Of a stretch of DNA of 64,000 nucleotides, positions 1 to 8,724 are shown one piece after another. The notes below the pieces were generated by a model. The model searched no databases. It was not told the DNA's origin and saw nothing but the letters and a program-made list of their open reading frames with translations. Source of the DNA: Mumia sp. Pv4-285 (lineage in GTDB: Bacteria; Actinomycetota; Actinomycetes; Propionibacteriales; Nocardioidaceae). How positions within the stretch are numbered: the stretch's first letter is position 1; each line of letters begins with the position of its first letter. The position numbers were made by a program, and so were the translations under genes. The DNA lies in assembly GCF_041320275.1 (NCBI RefSeq), contig NZ_CP162023.1:4464001-4528000 (forward strand), written 5' to 3'.

Positions 1-2
1 CC

Positions 3-1508
3 CGCGACGTGCATCCCGACTACGTCCACGACACCTTCAGCTCGTTCTACCCCCTCGCCGCGGCGTCGGACGCGATCGGAGGACTCGGGCTGGAGGCGTA
101 CGGCCTGGAGTGGAGCCATGCCCCGGCCGTGCTCGGCCATCCCCTTCCGGACGGCGAGTGGGCGCTCCTGCACCGCGACGTCGACGCGACGGCCCGGTCC
201 CTCGACGCCCTGGGCGCGGGCGACGGGGACCGCTGGCGCGCCTGGGTCGACGACTGGGGCCACGTGGGGGACGCGATCGTCGACGCCCTGACCACGCCGT
301 TCCCGCCGGTACGCGCGGGGGCGCGGGCGCTGTGGGCGCTGCGGTCCGTGGGCGGGCTCGACTACGTACGCCGGCTGCTGGAGCCCGCGAGCTCCCTTGG
401 TCGCGACGGATTCCGTGGACCGGGTGCGGCCCTGCTGCTCGCCGGAAACGCGGGGCACGCCGACATCCCCACCGACGCGGCAGGATCCGGACTCATGGGT
501 CTGCTCATGACGATGCTCGGCCAGACCGTCGGCTTCCCGGTGCCACGCGGTGGGGCCGGACGGCTCGCCGCAGCGCTCGAGAGCCGCTTCACGTCGCTCG
601 GCGGCGAGGTCCGCACGTCGTCGCGCGTGGACCGCGTCCTGCTGCGCGGTGGACGTGCGGTCGGGGTCCGCATCGCCGGTGGCGAGGTCGTCCACGCCCG
701 ACGTGCCGTGGTCGCCGACGTCGTGGCCTCGTCGCTGTACGGGGGGCTGCTCGCGGAGGACGAGCTGCCCGCCCGGCTGCTTCGGCGGATGCGCTCCTTC
801 GAGCTCGACCCGGGCACGGTCAAGGTCGACTGGGCCCTGGACGGGCCGGTGCCCTGGTCCTCGTTCCCCGAGACGGCACCCGGCACCGTCCACATCGCCG
901 ACTCCGTCTCAGCGATCGCCGAGGCCACCGCACAGATCACCGCGTACGCCGTACCCGCCGAGCCGCTCCTCATCGTCGGCCAGATGACGACCGCGGACCC
1001 GACCCGGTCACCGGAAGGGACCGAGGCGCTGTGGGCGTACGCGCACGTCCCACAGCGCGTCCGGCACGATGCCGGCGGCGACGGCATCACCGGACGGTGG
1101 GACCGGGACGAGGTCGAACGGTTCGCCGACCGCATGCAGCGCCGGCTCGAGTCGTACGCGCCCGACCTGGCGAGCCGGGTCGTCACCCGCCGGGCGCTCG
1201 GGCCCCACGATCTCGAGGAACGCGACGCGAACCTCGTCGGAGGCGCCATCAACGGCGGCACCTCCGCGATCCACCAGCAGCTCGTCTTCCGTCCCGTCCC
1301 GGGCAACGGCCGCGCCACGACCCCGGTCCCCGGCCTGTTCCTGGCGTCGGCGTCCGCCCACCCGGGCGGCGGGGTCCACGGCGCTCCCGGCGCCAACGCC
1401 GCGCGCGCGGTCCTCGCCGAGCCCGGCCTCCTCCGCCGTACCCGCCCGCTCGTCGCCCGCGCGCGCGGCGTCAGAACCTCACGTCCTTCGAGAAGGAGCC
1501 CCCGATGA
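3..1508 (+). CDS. Phytoene-desaturase-like NAD(P)/FAD-dependent oxidoreductase (5' end cut by window)
   Basis: The open frame runs in from the window edge, so the N-terminal dinucleotide-binding segment expected near the start of this family is missing; about 500 residues are visible. The C-terminus carries the signature of carotenoid desaturase/CrtI-like flavoproteins, with a HPGGGVHGAPG motif at about residues 457-467 just before an alanine-rich helix that would contact FAD. The middle has the usual substrate-domain features, including a GTSAIHQQ stretch. The family desaturates or oxidises hydrophobic substrates, but members outside carotenoid clusters are mostly uncharacterised, and no other carotenoid gene is visible here. 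The stop overlaps the start of the SRPBCC gene (ATGA), so the two are co-transcribed and the SRPBCC protein may handle the same lipid-like substrate (inference). Confidence 0.85.
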   Translation, partial: RDVHPDYVHDTFSSFYPLAAASDAIGGLGLEAYGLEWSHAPAVLGHPLPDGEWALLHRDVDATARSLDALGAGDGDRWRAWVDDWGHVGDAIVDALTTPFPPVRAGARALWALRSVGGLDYVRRLLEPASSLGRDGFRGPGAALLLAGNAGHADIPTDAAGSGLMGLLMTMLGQTVGFPVPRGGAGRLAAALESRFTSLGGEVRTSSRVDRVLLRGGRAVGVRIAGGEVVHARRAVVADVVASSLYGGLLAEDELPARLLRRMRSFELDPGTVKVDWALDGPVPWSSFPETAPGTVHIADSVSAIAEATAQITAYAVPAEPLLIVGQMTTADPTRSPEGTEALWAYAHVPQRVRHDAGGDGITGRWDRDEVERFADRMQRRLESYAPDLASRVVTRRALGPHDLEERDANLVGGAINGGTSAIHQQLVFRPVPGNGRATTPVPGLFLASASAHPGGGVHGAPGANAARAVLAEPGLLRRTRPLVARARGVRTSRPSRRSPR

Positions 1509-1942
1509 CCGTCGTCTCCCGCGAGATCGCCGCCTCCGCGGACCAGGTGTTCGCCGTCCTCTCCGACGGCTGGACGTACGCGTCGTGGGTGGTGGGTGCC
1601 TCGCGCATCCGCCACGTGGACGCGTCGTTCCCCGCGCCGGGGGCAGAGATCCACCACTCGGTCGGGTCGTGGCCGATGCTCGTCGACGACACCACGAGCG
1701 TGATCGCCTGCGAACCCGGACGGAGGCTCGAGCTGCGCGTGCGGGCGTGGCCGTTCGGTGAGGGCTTCGTCGGCCTCACGCTGCACGACGAGGGTGACAC
1801 GACGACGGTCGACATGGAGGAGCACACCGTCAACGGCCCCGCCAAGCTGCTCCCGAAGCCCGCGGAGGCAGTGGCGTTGAAGGCCCGCAACCGCGAGGCG
1901 CTGCGACGGCTGGCGTACCTGGCGGAGGGCCGCAGCCGCTAG
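1505..1942 (+). CDS. SRPBCC family (polyketide cyclase/START-like) protein
   Basis: A 145-residue protein that starts inside the stop codon of the upstream oxidoreductase (4-base overlap). It opens with VVSREIAASADQVFAVLSDG, the standard first strand and helix of the SRPBCC/polyketide cyclase fold, and continues with the alternating strands of a helix-grip hydrophobic pocket (for example GRRLELRVRAWPFGEG). No signal peptide or membrane segment is seen, so it is cytosolic. The family binds small hydrophobic molecules; catalytic activity cannot be inferred. Translational coupling suggests it works with the flavoprotein. Its stop overlaps, on the opposite strand, the stop of the ECF sigma gene, so transcription of the two genes converges here. 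Confidence 0.85.
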   Translation: MTVVSREIAASADQVFAVLSDGWTYASWVVGASRIRHVDASFPAPGAEIHHSVGSWPMLVDDTTSVIACEPGRRLELRVRAWPFGEGFVGLTLHDEGDTTTVDMEEHTVNGPAKLLPKPAEAVALKARNREALRRLAYLAEGRSR

Positions 1943-3225
1943 CCCGTCGCCCGTGCCTTCGCCGCGTAGACCTCGCGTTCACGGGCGTTGCCCGACAGCG
2001 CTGCGGCTGCCTCGTACGACTCACGGGCCTCCGCCGTACGCCCGAGACGCGCAAGCAGGTCCGCGCGGACCGCCGGGAGCTGGGGGTACGAGGCGAGCGC
2101 GGGCGTCCCGGCAATCGCGTCCACGACGGCGAGCCCACGCTCCGGCCCCTCGGCGAACCCGACGGCCACGGCGCGGTTGAGCTCGACCACGGGAGACGGC
2201 CAGGCGTGGCGCAGCAATACGTACAGGGCCGAGATCCGACGCCAGTCGGTTTCCGCAGGTGTCGCGGCACGCGCGTGGCACGCGGCGATCTCGGCTTGGA
2301 TCGCGTACGCCCCGAGCGCCGGCGCGTCCGTGCCGGGAGCACTCGCGAGCTGCTCCGCACGGGCGAGGGACTCGAGACCTCGGCGAAGCAGCGTCCGGTC
2401 CCATCGACGCCGGTCCTGGTCGAGCAGGAGGACCGGATCGCCGTCGGCGGTCGTGCGCGCGGGGATCCGGGACGCCTGCAGCTCGAGCAGGGCCGCGAAG
2501 CCGTGGACCTCCGGGTCGTCGGGGACGAGCGTGGCGAGCAGGCGCGCGAGGCGGAGCGCCTCCTGGCACAGCGCGGGCCGCATCCAGTCGTCGCCGGCGT
2601 GCGCGGCGTACCCCTCGTTGAAGATCAGGTACACGACCTCCAGGACGGAGCCGAGCCGCGCCGCCCGCTCGGCGGCGTCCGGCATCGCGAAGACGACCCC
2701 GTTGTCGGTGAGCGTCTTCTTGGCGCGCGAGATGCGCTGGCCCGCCGTCTTCTCGGGGATCAGGAAGCCCCTCGCGATCTCGCTCGTCGTCAGGCCGCCG
2801 AGGCAGCGGAGCGTGAGCGCGACCCGAGACTCGACGGACAGCACGGGATGGCACGCGGTGAACAGGAGCCGCAGGAGGTCGTCCCCGATGTCGTCGTCGA
2901 GCGCGTCCTCGAGGTCGTCACCGCGACCGCCGGTGGAGAGCTCCTGGTCGCGGCCGATCTCCTCGAGCTTGCGCTGGTACGTCCCGCGGCGCCGCGCCGC
3001 ATCGATGCCGCGGTTCTTCGCGGTGGTCATCAGCCATCCGGCAGGGTTCGGAGGGATGCCGCTCACGGGCCACTGCTCCAGCGCGACCACGAGAGCGTCC
3101 TGGGCGAGCTCCTCGGCGAGACCCACGTCTCCGGTCACACGCGCGAGCCCGGCGACCAGGCGGCCGGCCTCGATCCGCCAGACCGCCTCGATCGCCCGCT
3201 GCGCCGTACCCGCCCCGTCCACCAT
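1939..3225 (-). CDS. ECF42-type RNA polymerase sigma factor with C-terminal extension
   Basis: 428 residues, about twice the size of a plain ECF sigma factor. Region sigma2 is at about 10-75 (LAEELAQDALVVALEQW, then NPAGWLMTTAKNRGIDAARR) and sigma4 at about 115-170 (HPVLSVESRVALTLRCLGGLTTSEIA, then EKTAGQRISRAKKTL). The remaining 250 residues form an all-helical, TPR-like extension (DUF6596 region). ECF42 sigma factors are known for this extension and for neighbouring DGPF proteins instead of an anti-sigma factor; the DGPF gene lies directly upstream here. The ATG at 3225 begins MVDGAGTAQRAIEAVW. The frame stays open upstream to 3321, but that part falls in a palindromic repeat and gives a non-conserved cysteine/serine-rich sequence, so I rejected it. 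The sigma factor probably transcribes its own operon (inference from family). Confidence 0.9.
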   Translation of the reverse strand: MVDGAGTAQRAIEAVWRIEAGRLVAGLARVTGDVGLAEELAQDALVVALEQWPVSGIPPNPAGWLMTTAKNRGIDAARRRGTYQRKLEEIGRDQELSTGGRGDDLEDALDDDIGDDLLRLLFTACHPVLSVESRVALTLRCLGGLTTSEIARGFLIPEKTAGQRISRAKKTLTDNGVVFAMPDAAERAARLGSVLEVVYLIFNEGYAAHAGDDWMRPALCQEALRLARLLATLVPDDPEVHGFAALLELQASRIPARTTADGDPVLLLDQDRRRWDRTLLRRGLESLARAEQLASAPGTDAPALGAYAIQAEIAACHARAATPAETDWRRISALYVLLRHAWPSPVVELNRAVAVGFAEGPERGLAVVDAIAGTPALASYPQLPAVRADLLARLGRTAEARESYEAAAALSGNAREREVYAAKARATG

Positions 3226-3259
3226 CCCGACGATCCAAGCACATGCCCCGCGCGCGCCT

Positions 3260-3331
3260 CGTCCCCGATTTGTGCGATTCGTCAAGGTTCTCGGAGCGAG
3301 AAAGCTTGAGGAACTGCACAAATCGGGGACG
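3260..3331. repeat. Long palindromic intergenic repeat, family A copy 1
   Basis: The left arm CGTCCCCGATTTGTGC (3260-3275) is the exact reverse complement of GCACAAATCGGGGACG (3316-3331). An inner part (GTCAAGG at 3281 against CTTGAGG at 3304) is imperfectly paired. It lies in the 112-base gap between the DGPF gene and the sigma gene of the same operon. A second copy with almost identical arms is at 42503-42574, 39 kb away, so this is a dispersed repeat and not just a local terminator. Confidence 0.85.
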
Positions 3332-3337
3332 GGGCGG

Positions 3338-3709
3338 TCACGACATCGCGGCGAAGTCCTCGGGGCCGAAGAGCTTCAGGACTCGCGCGCCGCCCTCCCA
3401 GGCGGGCCAGTGCTGCTGGTGCACCTGGAGGAAGCGGTTCGCCCACTCGACCGCCTCCTCCTTGCTCCGGACCTCGTACAGCGCGTAGCTGATGAGCTCC
3501 TTGGCCTCGGCGAAGGGCCCGTCGGCGACCGTGATCGCGCCGCCGGTGAGGTCGACGCGGGCTCCGAACGCGCTGGGTGCGAGCCCTGCGGTGTCGAGCA
3601 TCGCTCCGGAGCTGGTCGCCTCGGCGCCGAGCACCGAGATGGCCTCCATCAGCTCGGGCGGCGGCGGGCCCTCGGGCGGGGTTCCGTCGAGAAGGATGAG
3701 GTAGCGCAT
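3338..3709 (-). CDS. YciI-like DGPF-domain protein, partner of the ECF42 sigma factor
   Basis: 123 residues starting MRYLILLDG and carrying the eponymous DGPF motif (VADGPFAEAKELI, about residues 60-72) of the YCII-related/DGPF family, a ferredoxin-like fold of about 120 residues. A strong ribosome site, AAGGAG, sits 6 bases before the ATG. DGPF proteins are the hallmark neighbours of ECF42 sigma factors and are usually the targets of that sigma factor; their biochemical activity is unknown. The gene lies between a DUF998 membrane protein upstream and the sigma gene downstream, all on the minus strand, so a three-gene autoregulated unit is likely. It is separated from the sigma gene by a palindromic repeat that might attenuate readthrough. 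Confidence 0.9.
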   Translation of the reverse strand: MRYLILLDGTPPEGPPPPELMEAISVLGAEATSSGAMLDTAGLAPSAFGARVDLTGGAITVADGPFAEAKELISYALYEVRSKEEAVEWANRFLQVHQQHWPAWEGGARVLKLFGPEDFAAMS

Positions 3710-3758
3710 GATCGTCTCCTTGGTCTGTGATGGTCGGTCTCGTGCTGGTTGGTTGGCG

Positions 3759-4466
3759 TCAGGACGGAGTGTCGGCCGAACGGTACTGGTCCACCGCGAC
3801 CGCGGCGACCCAGCCGAAGACCGTCACGACGGCTGCGGTGAAGGCGAGGTTCGCGGCGACCGCACCCGCGCCGACGGCGACCGCGCCGAACCCGGCCAGG
3901 AACGCGACTCCCACGATGCGCGACCCGACCGCCCACCCGCGACGACCGTCGGCGGCGTAGCGAGCCGCCATCACGAAGCACGCGACGGCGAGCGCGGTGA
4001 ACCCGATGCTCCCCGCGAGGAGGTGCAGCATGCCGTGCCAGGAGACCTGCCCGGGACCGTCCGGGGTGCCGACCGGGAACCCGTAGGCCGCATCGGCGCG
4101 GAAGACGGCCGCGGCCACCATCGAGATGCCGTACGTCGCCACGAGGCGCGGAGCCCAGCGCGAGCCGCGACCCGGGGTGAGCGCCCGGCGCAGGCCGACC
4201 GCGAAGGCGACGACCATGAGCCCGGTGAGGACGAAGTTGACGGTCTGGATCCAACCGTGGCTGCCCAGGGCGAGCATGCTCCACTGGTGCACGGTCGGGT
4301 CGAAGCCGTCACGGGTGAAGGCCTGGGTGAGTGCCACGGTCACGTAGAAGGGCCCGGCGAGGACGCCGTACCCGAGGAGGGACTTCGTGACCCGGGTCGC
4401 CAGGTCGCACGTGGTGCGAGCGTCGGCGGTGCGGCGGGTGCTGAGGGTGGGGTGCGTAGTGGTCAT
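3759..4466 (-). CDS. DUF998 family integral membrane protein
   Basis: 235 residues with about six hydrophobic membrane spans (for example around 33-55, 75-97, 110-130, 145-170, 180-205, 208-225) and a conserved-looking FDPTVHQWSMLALGSHGWIQTVNF loop typical of DUF998 (PF06197). The start is supported by GGAG 6 bases upstream. The function of DUF998 is unknown; the proteins are often encoded beside ECF sigma factors and stress genes. Here it is the first gene of a minus-strand group followed by the DGPF gene and the ECF42 sigma gene, so it may be an output or sensor of that regulon (inference). Confidence 0.85.
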   Translation of the reverse strand: MTTTHPTLSTRRTADARTTCDLATRVTKSLLGYGVLAGPFYVTVALTQAFTRDGFDPTVHQWSMLALGSHGWIQTVNFVLTGLMVVAFAVGLRRALTPGRGSRWAPRLVATYGISMVAAAVFRADAAYGFPVGTPDGPGQVSWHGMLHLLAGSIGFTALAVACFVMAARYAADGRRGWAVGSRIVGVAFLAGFGAVAVGAGAVAANLAFTAAVVTVFGWVAAVAVDQYRSADTPS

Positions 4467-4575
4467 CGTGAGCTCCTGCGGTGCTCGGCCGCCGCCGTGT
4501 GCGTCGGCCTCTCACGACCTCCACGAACGACGGCGACCGGTTTCTACACGACCGCAGAAGTTTCTTTCTCGAGAC

Positions 4576-6042
4576 CTACAGCGCGAGCCCCACGTACTTG
4601 ACCTCGAGGTACTCGTCGATGCCCTCATCGCCGCCTTCGCGCCCGAAGCCGGACGCCTTCACGCCGCCGAACGGGGCGGCCGGGTTGGAGACGACGCCCT
4701 GGTTGATGCCGACCATGCCGGTGTCGAGCCCTTCGTACACCCGGATCGCGCGCTCGAGGCTCTGCGTGAACGCGTACGCGACGAGTCCGTACTCGGTGTC
4801 GTTGGCCAGCTCGAGCGCCTCCTCGTCGGAGGAGAACGTGAAGACAGGGGCGACCGGCCCGAAGATCTCCTCGCGGAAGACCTGCGCGTCGGGCGTCACA
4901 CCGGTGAGCACCGTCGGCGGGTAGAAGTAACCCGGACCGTCCGGGACCTCGCCGCCGGTCAAGACAGTGGCTCCCGAGTCGACGGCGTCGGCGACGAGCT
5001 CGGCGACCTTCGCGCGGGCCTTCTCCTCGACGAGCGGGCCCACCTGCACGCCGTCCTCGGAGCCGCGGCCGATCGACATCGCACCCATCCGCTCGGCGAG
5101 CTTCTGCGAGAACGCGTCAGCGACCGACTCGTGGACGAGGAAGCGGTTGGCGGCGGTGCACGCCTCACCGATGTTGCGCATCTTGGCGAGCATGGCGCCG
5201 TCGACGGCCTTGTCGAGGTCGGCGTCCTCGAAGACCAGGAACGGCGCGTTGCCGCCGAGCTCCATCGAGACACGGAGGATGCCCTCGGCACTCTGCTCGA
5301 TGAGCTTCTGACCGACCGGCGTGGAGCCGGTGAAGGTGAGCTTGCGCAGGCGCGGGTCGCGGATCAGCGGCTCCATCACCTCACCGGTCGAGGTGGTCGT
5401 GACGACGTTCAGGACGCCCTCGGGCAGCCCCGCCTCGACGAGGATGTCGGCGAGCGCGAGCATCGTGAGCGGTGTGAGGGCGGCGGGCTTCACGACCATC
5501 GTGCAGCCCGCGGCGATCGCCGGACCGATCTTGCGGGTGCCCATGGCGAGCGGGAAGTTCCACGGGGTGATCATCAGGCACGGACCAACCGGCTGCTTCA
5601 GCGTGAGCAGGCGGGTGGCGCCGTTGGGAGCGACCGCGTAGCGGCCGGCGATGCGGACGGCCTCCTCGGAGAACCACCGGAAGAACTCGGCGCCGTAGGC
5701 GATCTCGGCCTTCGACTCCGACAGCGGCTTGCCCATCTCGAGCGTCATCAGCAGCGCGAGGTCGTCGGTGCGCTCGGTGATCAGCTCGAACGCCTTGCGG
5801 AGGATCTCTCCGCGGTCGCGCGGAGCGGTCTTCGCCCAGTCGGCCTGGGCTGCGACAGCGGCGTCGAGCGCAGCAGCGCCGTCGGCCACCGACGCGTCCG
5901 CGACCTGGACGAGCGGGTTGCCGGTGGACGGGTCCTCGACCGTGAAGGTCTTGCCACCCTCTGCGTCACGCCACGCCCCTCCGATGAAGAGCTGGGGACG
6001 AACCCCGGCGACGACCTCAGCTTCACGACCCTGCGCAGACAT
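4576..6042 (-). CDS. gabD: NAD(P)+-dependent succinate-semialdehyde dehydrogenase (aldehyde dehydrogenase family)
   Basis: 488 residues, full length for the family. The catalytic thiol is Cys295 in GEACTAANR and the general base is Glu261 in ELGGNAP; the Rossmann part has the usual WNFPLAMGTRK and FTGSTPVGQK segments. The GabD-type sequence around the active site (TAANRFLVHESV) favours succinate semialdehyde over other aldehydes, which would place it at the end of GABA or polyamine breakdown, feeding succinate into the TCA cycle; substrate choice is inference. The ATG at 6042 has a near-perfect GAGGAGG ribosome site 5 bases upstream, which rules out the longer in-frame start at 6126. No other GABA gene is adjacent, although a putrescine-oxidase-like flavoprotein lies at 9.2-10.6 kb. 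Confidence 0.9.
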   Translation of the reverse strand: MSAQGREAEVVAGVRPQLFIGGAWRDAEGGKTFTVEDPSTGNPLVQVADASVADGAAALDAAVAAQADWAKTAPRDRGEILRKAFELITERTDDLALLMTLEMGKPLSESKAEIAYGAEFFRWFSEEAVRIAGRYAVAPNGATRLLTLKQPVGPCLMITPWNFPLAMGTRKIGPAIAAGCTMVVKPAALTPLTMLALADILVEAGLPEGVLNVVTTTSTGEVMEPLIRDPRLRKLTFTGSTPVGQKLIEQSAEGILRVSMELGGNAPFLVFEDADLDKAVDGAMLAKMRNIGEACTAANRFLVHESVADAFSQKLAERMGAMSIGRGSEDGVQVGPLVEEKARAKVAELVADAVDSGATVLTGGEVPDGPGYFYPPTVLTGVTPDAQVFREEIFGPVAPVFTFSSDEEALELANDTEYGLVAYAFTQSLERAIRVYEGLDTGMVGINQGVVSNPAAPFGGVKASGFGREGGDEGIDEYLEVKYVGLAL

Positions 6043-6135
6043 GACGACCTCCTCGTAGGTGGCGAACGCGTCGATGATCTCGTTCCCCACGTTCGGGACA
6101 CTATGCGCGAAGTGTCGCCCCCTCAACCCCCGTGC

Positions 6136-6690
6136 TTACACGTCGTTCGATTCGGCAGCGTTCGAGCCCCATCGTCGTTCCGCCCACACCAGGGCGACGT
6201 GGAGCAGCAGCCCGAGCACCGCGCCGACGGCGATCCCGTAGAGGTTGTCGCCCAGGTCCTCTCCCGAGAGCCCGTCGCGGGCGGTCGGCATCACCGCCTG
6301 CCACCACTCCGCGACCCACGGCACGACGAGGACGACGAGCGCCGGCCACGAGCGACGCAGGTCGAGCGCGAGCAGCACGGCGGCGGCGCCGAGCGGGACC
6401 CCGATCCAGACGTTGAGCGACCGGGAGTCGGTGCCTGCAACGAACGCGTCCCACAGTGGCGCGTCGACGTGCAGGCCGAGGGGGCTCCGCCAGCGCCAGC
6501 CCTCCTCGAACGCACCGGGCACCATCGTGACGGCGACGTACGACCCCAACGCGGCGGCGTACAGCCACACCCGCAGCGGCGCCGCCCACCCCCGCCGCAC
6601 CGCCAGGGCTGCGAAGAACGTCGCGGCGAGGAGGGCGAGCACGACGCCGACCCCGGACAGCGGGGTCTCGCGGAAGTAGGCGTCGAGCAC
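6136..6690 (-). CDS. VanZ-like integral membrane protein
   Basis: 184 residues with five or so membrane spans. The C-terminal half has the pattern E-x-x-Q...G..DLGDN..G...G (WVAEWWQAVMPTARDG then LGDNLYGIAVG), resembling VanZ-family proteins; the similarity is weak and the call is moderate. It starts with GTG, nine bases after the stop of the GluQRS gene, so the two are probably one transcript. VanZ-like proteins have no established general biochemical function; the name comes from teicoplanin resistance. Nothing here links this copy to resistance. Confidence 0.55.
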   Translation of the reverse strand: MLDAYFRETPLSGVGVVLALLAATFFAALAVRRGWAAPLRVWLYAAALGSYVAVTMVPGAFEEGWRWRSPLGLHVDAPLWDAFVAGTDSRSLNVWIGVPLGAAAVLLALDLRRSWPALVVLVVPWVAEWWQAVMPTARDGLSGEDLGDNLYGIAVGAVLGLLLHVALVWAERRWGSNAAESNDV

Positions 6691-6699
6691 GCCACCGAG

Positions 6700-7590
6700 T
6701 CAACCAGCGACCGGCTCGGGAGGCGCGAACACCCACGGCGTACGAGGCAGCGCGGCCGGATCGAACTCCGCGAGCATCCCCGCCGCGTCGCGGGCGGCCA
6801 TCCCGAGCGAGTCGGCGATCGCGGCGACGACGTCGGCCTGGCTCCATCCGAGCGCGCGCAGGTCACCGAGGGTCACGGCGCCGTCGCGCTTCGCGAGCCG
6901 CTTGCCGAGACCGTTGACCGCCAGCGCCACGTGCGCGTAGTGCGGAGGCACGGTGCCCAGCAGCGTCGCGAGGTACGCCTGGCGAGGCGCCGACGCGAGC
7001 AGGTCGTCGCCGCGCACCACCTGGTCGACGTCCATCTCGGCGTCGTCGACGACCACCGCGAGGTTGTACGCGGGGACGCCGTCGTTGCGCACGAGGACGA
7101 GGTCGTCCACCGGTCCCGTGTACGTGCCGTGGAGCAGGTCGCGCACGGTGAACTGGTCGACCCCGGCGGCGAGCCGGAGCGCGGCCGGCCGCTCGGCGCG
7201 ACGTTCGGCCCGCTGCGCCTCGGTCAGCCGTCGGCAGGTCCCGGGGTAGTGACCGGGGACCCCGTGGGGCGCCGACGCGGCATCGGCGATCTCGCGGCGC
7301 GTGCAGAAGCACTCGTACGTGAGCCCGCGGGCGACGAGCCGCGACACGGCGTCGTCGTAGACCGTCCGGCGCTGCGACTGGAGGACGACGGGACGGTCCC
7401 AGTCGATGCCGAGCGCAGCCAGGTCCGCGAGCTGCTGCTCCTGCGCGCCGGGGCGCACGCGGTCGAGGTCCTCGACCCGCATCCGGAAGCCGCGCCCGCT
7501 GGACCGGGCGAACATCCAGGCGAGGAGGGCCGTACGGAGGTTGCCGACGTGCAGGTCACCCGACGGGCTCGGGGCGTACCGGCCGAACAT
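6700..7590 (-). CDS. gluQ: Glutamyl-Q tRNA(Asp) synthetase
   Basis: 296 residues, the size of GluQRS and far shorter than GluRS because the anticodon-binding half is absent. The class I signature is GDLHVGN (11-17), and the KMSKS-like loop is KRLAKR (230-235). The zinc site is complete: Cys94, Cys96, Tyr115 and Cys119. The enzyme activates glutamate and attaches it to the queuosine base at position 34 of tRNA(Asp). The start MFGRYAPSPSG matches the family N-terminus. It shares a transcript with the VanZ-like gene downstream. Its presence implies that the host makes or salvages queuosine. Confidence 0.93.
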   Translation of the reverse strand: MFGRYAPSPSGDLHVGNLRTALLAWMFARSSGRGFRMRVEDLDRVRPGAQEQQLADLAALGIDWDRPVVLQSQRRTVYDDAVSRLVARGLTYECFCTRREIADAASAPHGVPGHYPGTCRRLTEAQRAERRAERPAALRLAAGVDQFTVRDLLHGTYTGPVDDLVLVRNDGVPAYNLAVVVDDAEMDVDQVVRGDDLLASAPRQAYLATLLGTVPPHYAHVALAVNGLGKRLAKRDGAVTLGDLRALGWSQADVVAAIADSLGMAARDAAGMLAEFDPAALPRTPWVFAPPEPVAG

Positions 7591-7737
7591 GTCACCGCCT
7601 CGCGCCGGGGAGCGGGCGCACCCCGCTCCGAGACCGGAATCCTACGCAGCGACGCGCGGCCACGACAGCGACGCTGCCGGAGCGTGACTCAGCCCACACG
7701 CCGCCGGAGCGTCGGTGCGGCGTGCCACGATCGAGAG

Positions 7738-8667
7738 GTGACCTCCACCCGCACCGACCGGCCGGACGCCACCCGCACGTGGCGCCCGGCGGGGCCGGTC
7801 GACGTACGCCGGACTCTCGGCGCCCTCGGCAAGGGCCCGTACGACCCGGCCCACCACGTGTCGACCGACGGCGCGGTCTGGCGGACGAGCCGGATGCCGA
7901 GCGGAGCCGTCACGTACCGCGTCAGCACAGCCGACGTCGAGCTCCGTGTCGAGGCCTGGGGCGACGGCGCCGACGAGCTGGTGGCCGAGGCACCGGCCCT
8001 CGTCGGAGGTGACGACGAGTGGTCCGGCTTCGAGCCGCGCATCCCGCTCGTGGCGCGGGCGCTCGCCCGCCATCCCGGTCTCCGCCTCCCCCGACAGCGG
8101 CGGGTCTTCGAGACGCTCGTGCCGGCGATCATCGAGCAGCGGGTGCCCGGCGTCGACGCGTACGCCTCGTGGCGGCGCCTGCTCCGTACCCACGGCGAGG
8201 CCGCTCCCGGCCCGACGCCGGTCCCGATGTGGGTCCCGCTCGCTGCCGAGGAGTGGCGAGCACTCCCCTCGTGGGCGTGGCACCGCGCCGGCGTCGATCC
8301 GGGGCGGTCGCGCACGATCGTCGCGGCCGCGCAGCGGGCGCCGGCCGTCCAGCGCCTGGTCGACCGCTCGTACGCCGAGGTGAGCGCCGGCTTGCGGTCG
8401 CTGCCCGGTGTCGGGGTGTGGACGGCGGCGGAGGTCCTCCAGCGGCTCGGCGACCCGGATGCCGTGTCCGTGGGCGACTACAACCTCGCGAAGGACGTCG
8501 GCTGGGCGTTCGACGGCAAGCCCGCCGACGACGACAGGATGCTGGAGATCCTCGAGCCCTGGCGGGGGCACCGAGGTCGGGTCATCCGGCTGCTGTACGC
8601 CGACGGCGCCCTCAGTCGGCCACGCCGGGGCCCGCGCATCACGCGCATGGACCACCGACGGCGCTGA
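7738..8667 (+). CDS. AlkA-like DNA-3-methyladenine glycosylase II (HhH-GPD family)
   Basis: 309 residues, GTG start preceded by GAGAG. The helix-hairpin-helix is LRSLPGVGVWTAAEVLQRLG, followed after about ten residues by the catalytic aspartate in SVGDYNLAKD, the order expected for the HhH-GPD superfamily. The N-terminal half (about 1-100) is the AlkA-type antiparallel domain, and LVPAIIEQRVPGVDAYASWRRL is the family's first catalytic-domain helix. It would excise alkylated purines from DNA as the first step of base excision repair. Transcription is divergent from gluQ across a 147-base gap. No ada or ogt gene adjoins. Confidence 0.85.
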   Translation: MTSTRTDRPDATRTWRPAGPVDVRRTLGALGKGPYDPAHHVSTDGAVWRTSRMPSGAVTYRVSTADVELRVEAWGDGADELVAEAPALVGGDDEWSGFEPRIPLVARALARHPGLRLPRQRRVFETLVPAIIEQRVPGVDAYASWRRLLRTHGEAAPGPTPVPMWVPLAAEEWRALPSWAWHRAGVDPGRSRTIVAAAQRAPAVQRLVDRSYAEVSAGLRSLPGVGVWTAAEVLQRLGDPDAVSVGDYNLAKDVGWAFDGKPADDDRMLEILEPWRGHRGRVIRLLYADGALSRPRRGPRITRMDHRRR

Positions 8668-8724
8668 GTCCTCCGACTTTGGTGTCTTTCTGCCGGCGGC
8701 TCGGATCGGGGTGATGATGGACGC

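Noticed and set aside
3226-3321. N-terminal extension of the ECF42 sigma factor
   Set aside because: The codons fall in palindromic repeat family A and give a non-conserved peptide before the conserved MVDGAG start.
4387-7737. Upstream 3.3 kb of the frame that ends as the AlkA-like gene
   Set aside because: Antisense to gabD, vanZ-like and gluQ genes; the AlkA family N-terminus begins at the GTG at 7738.
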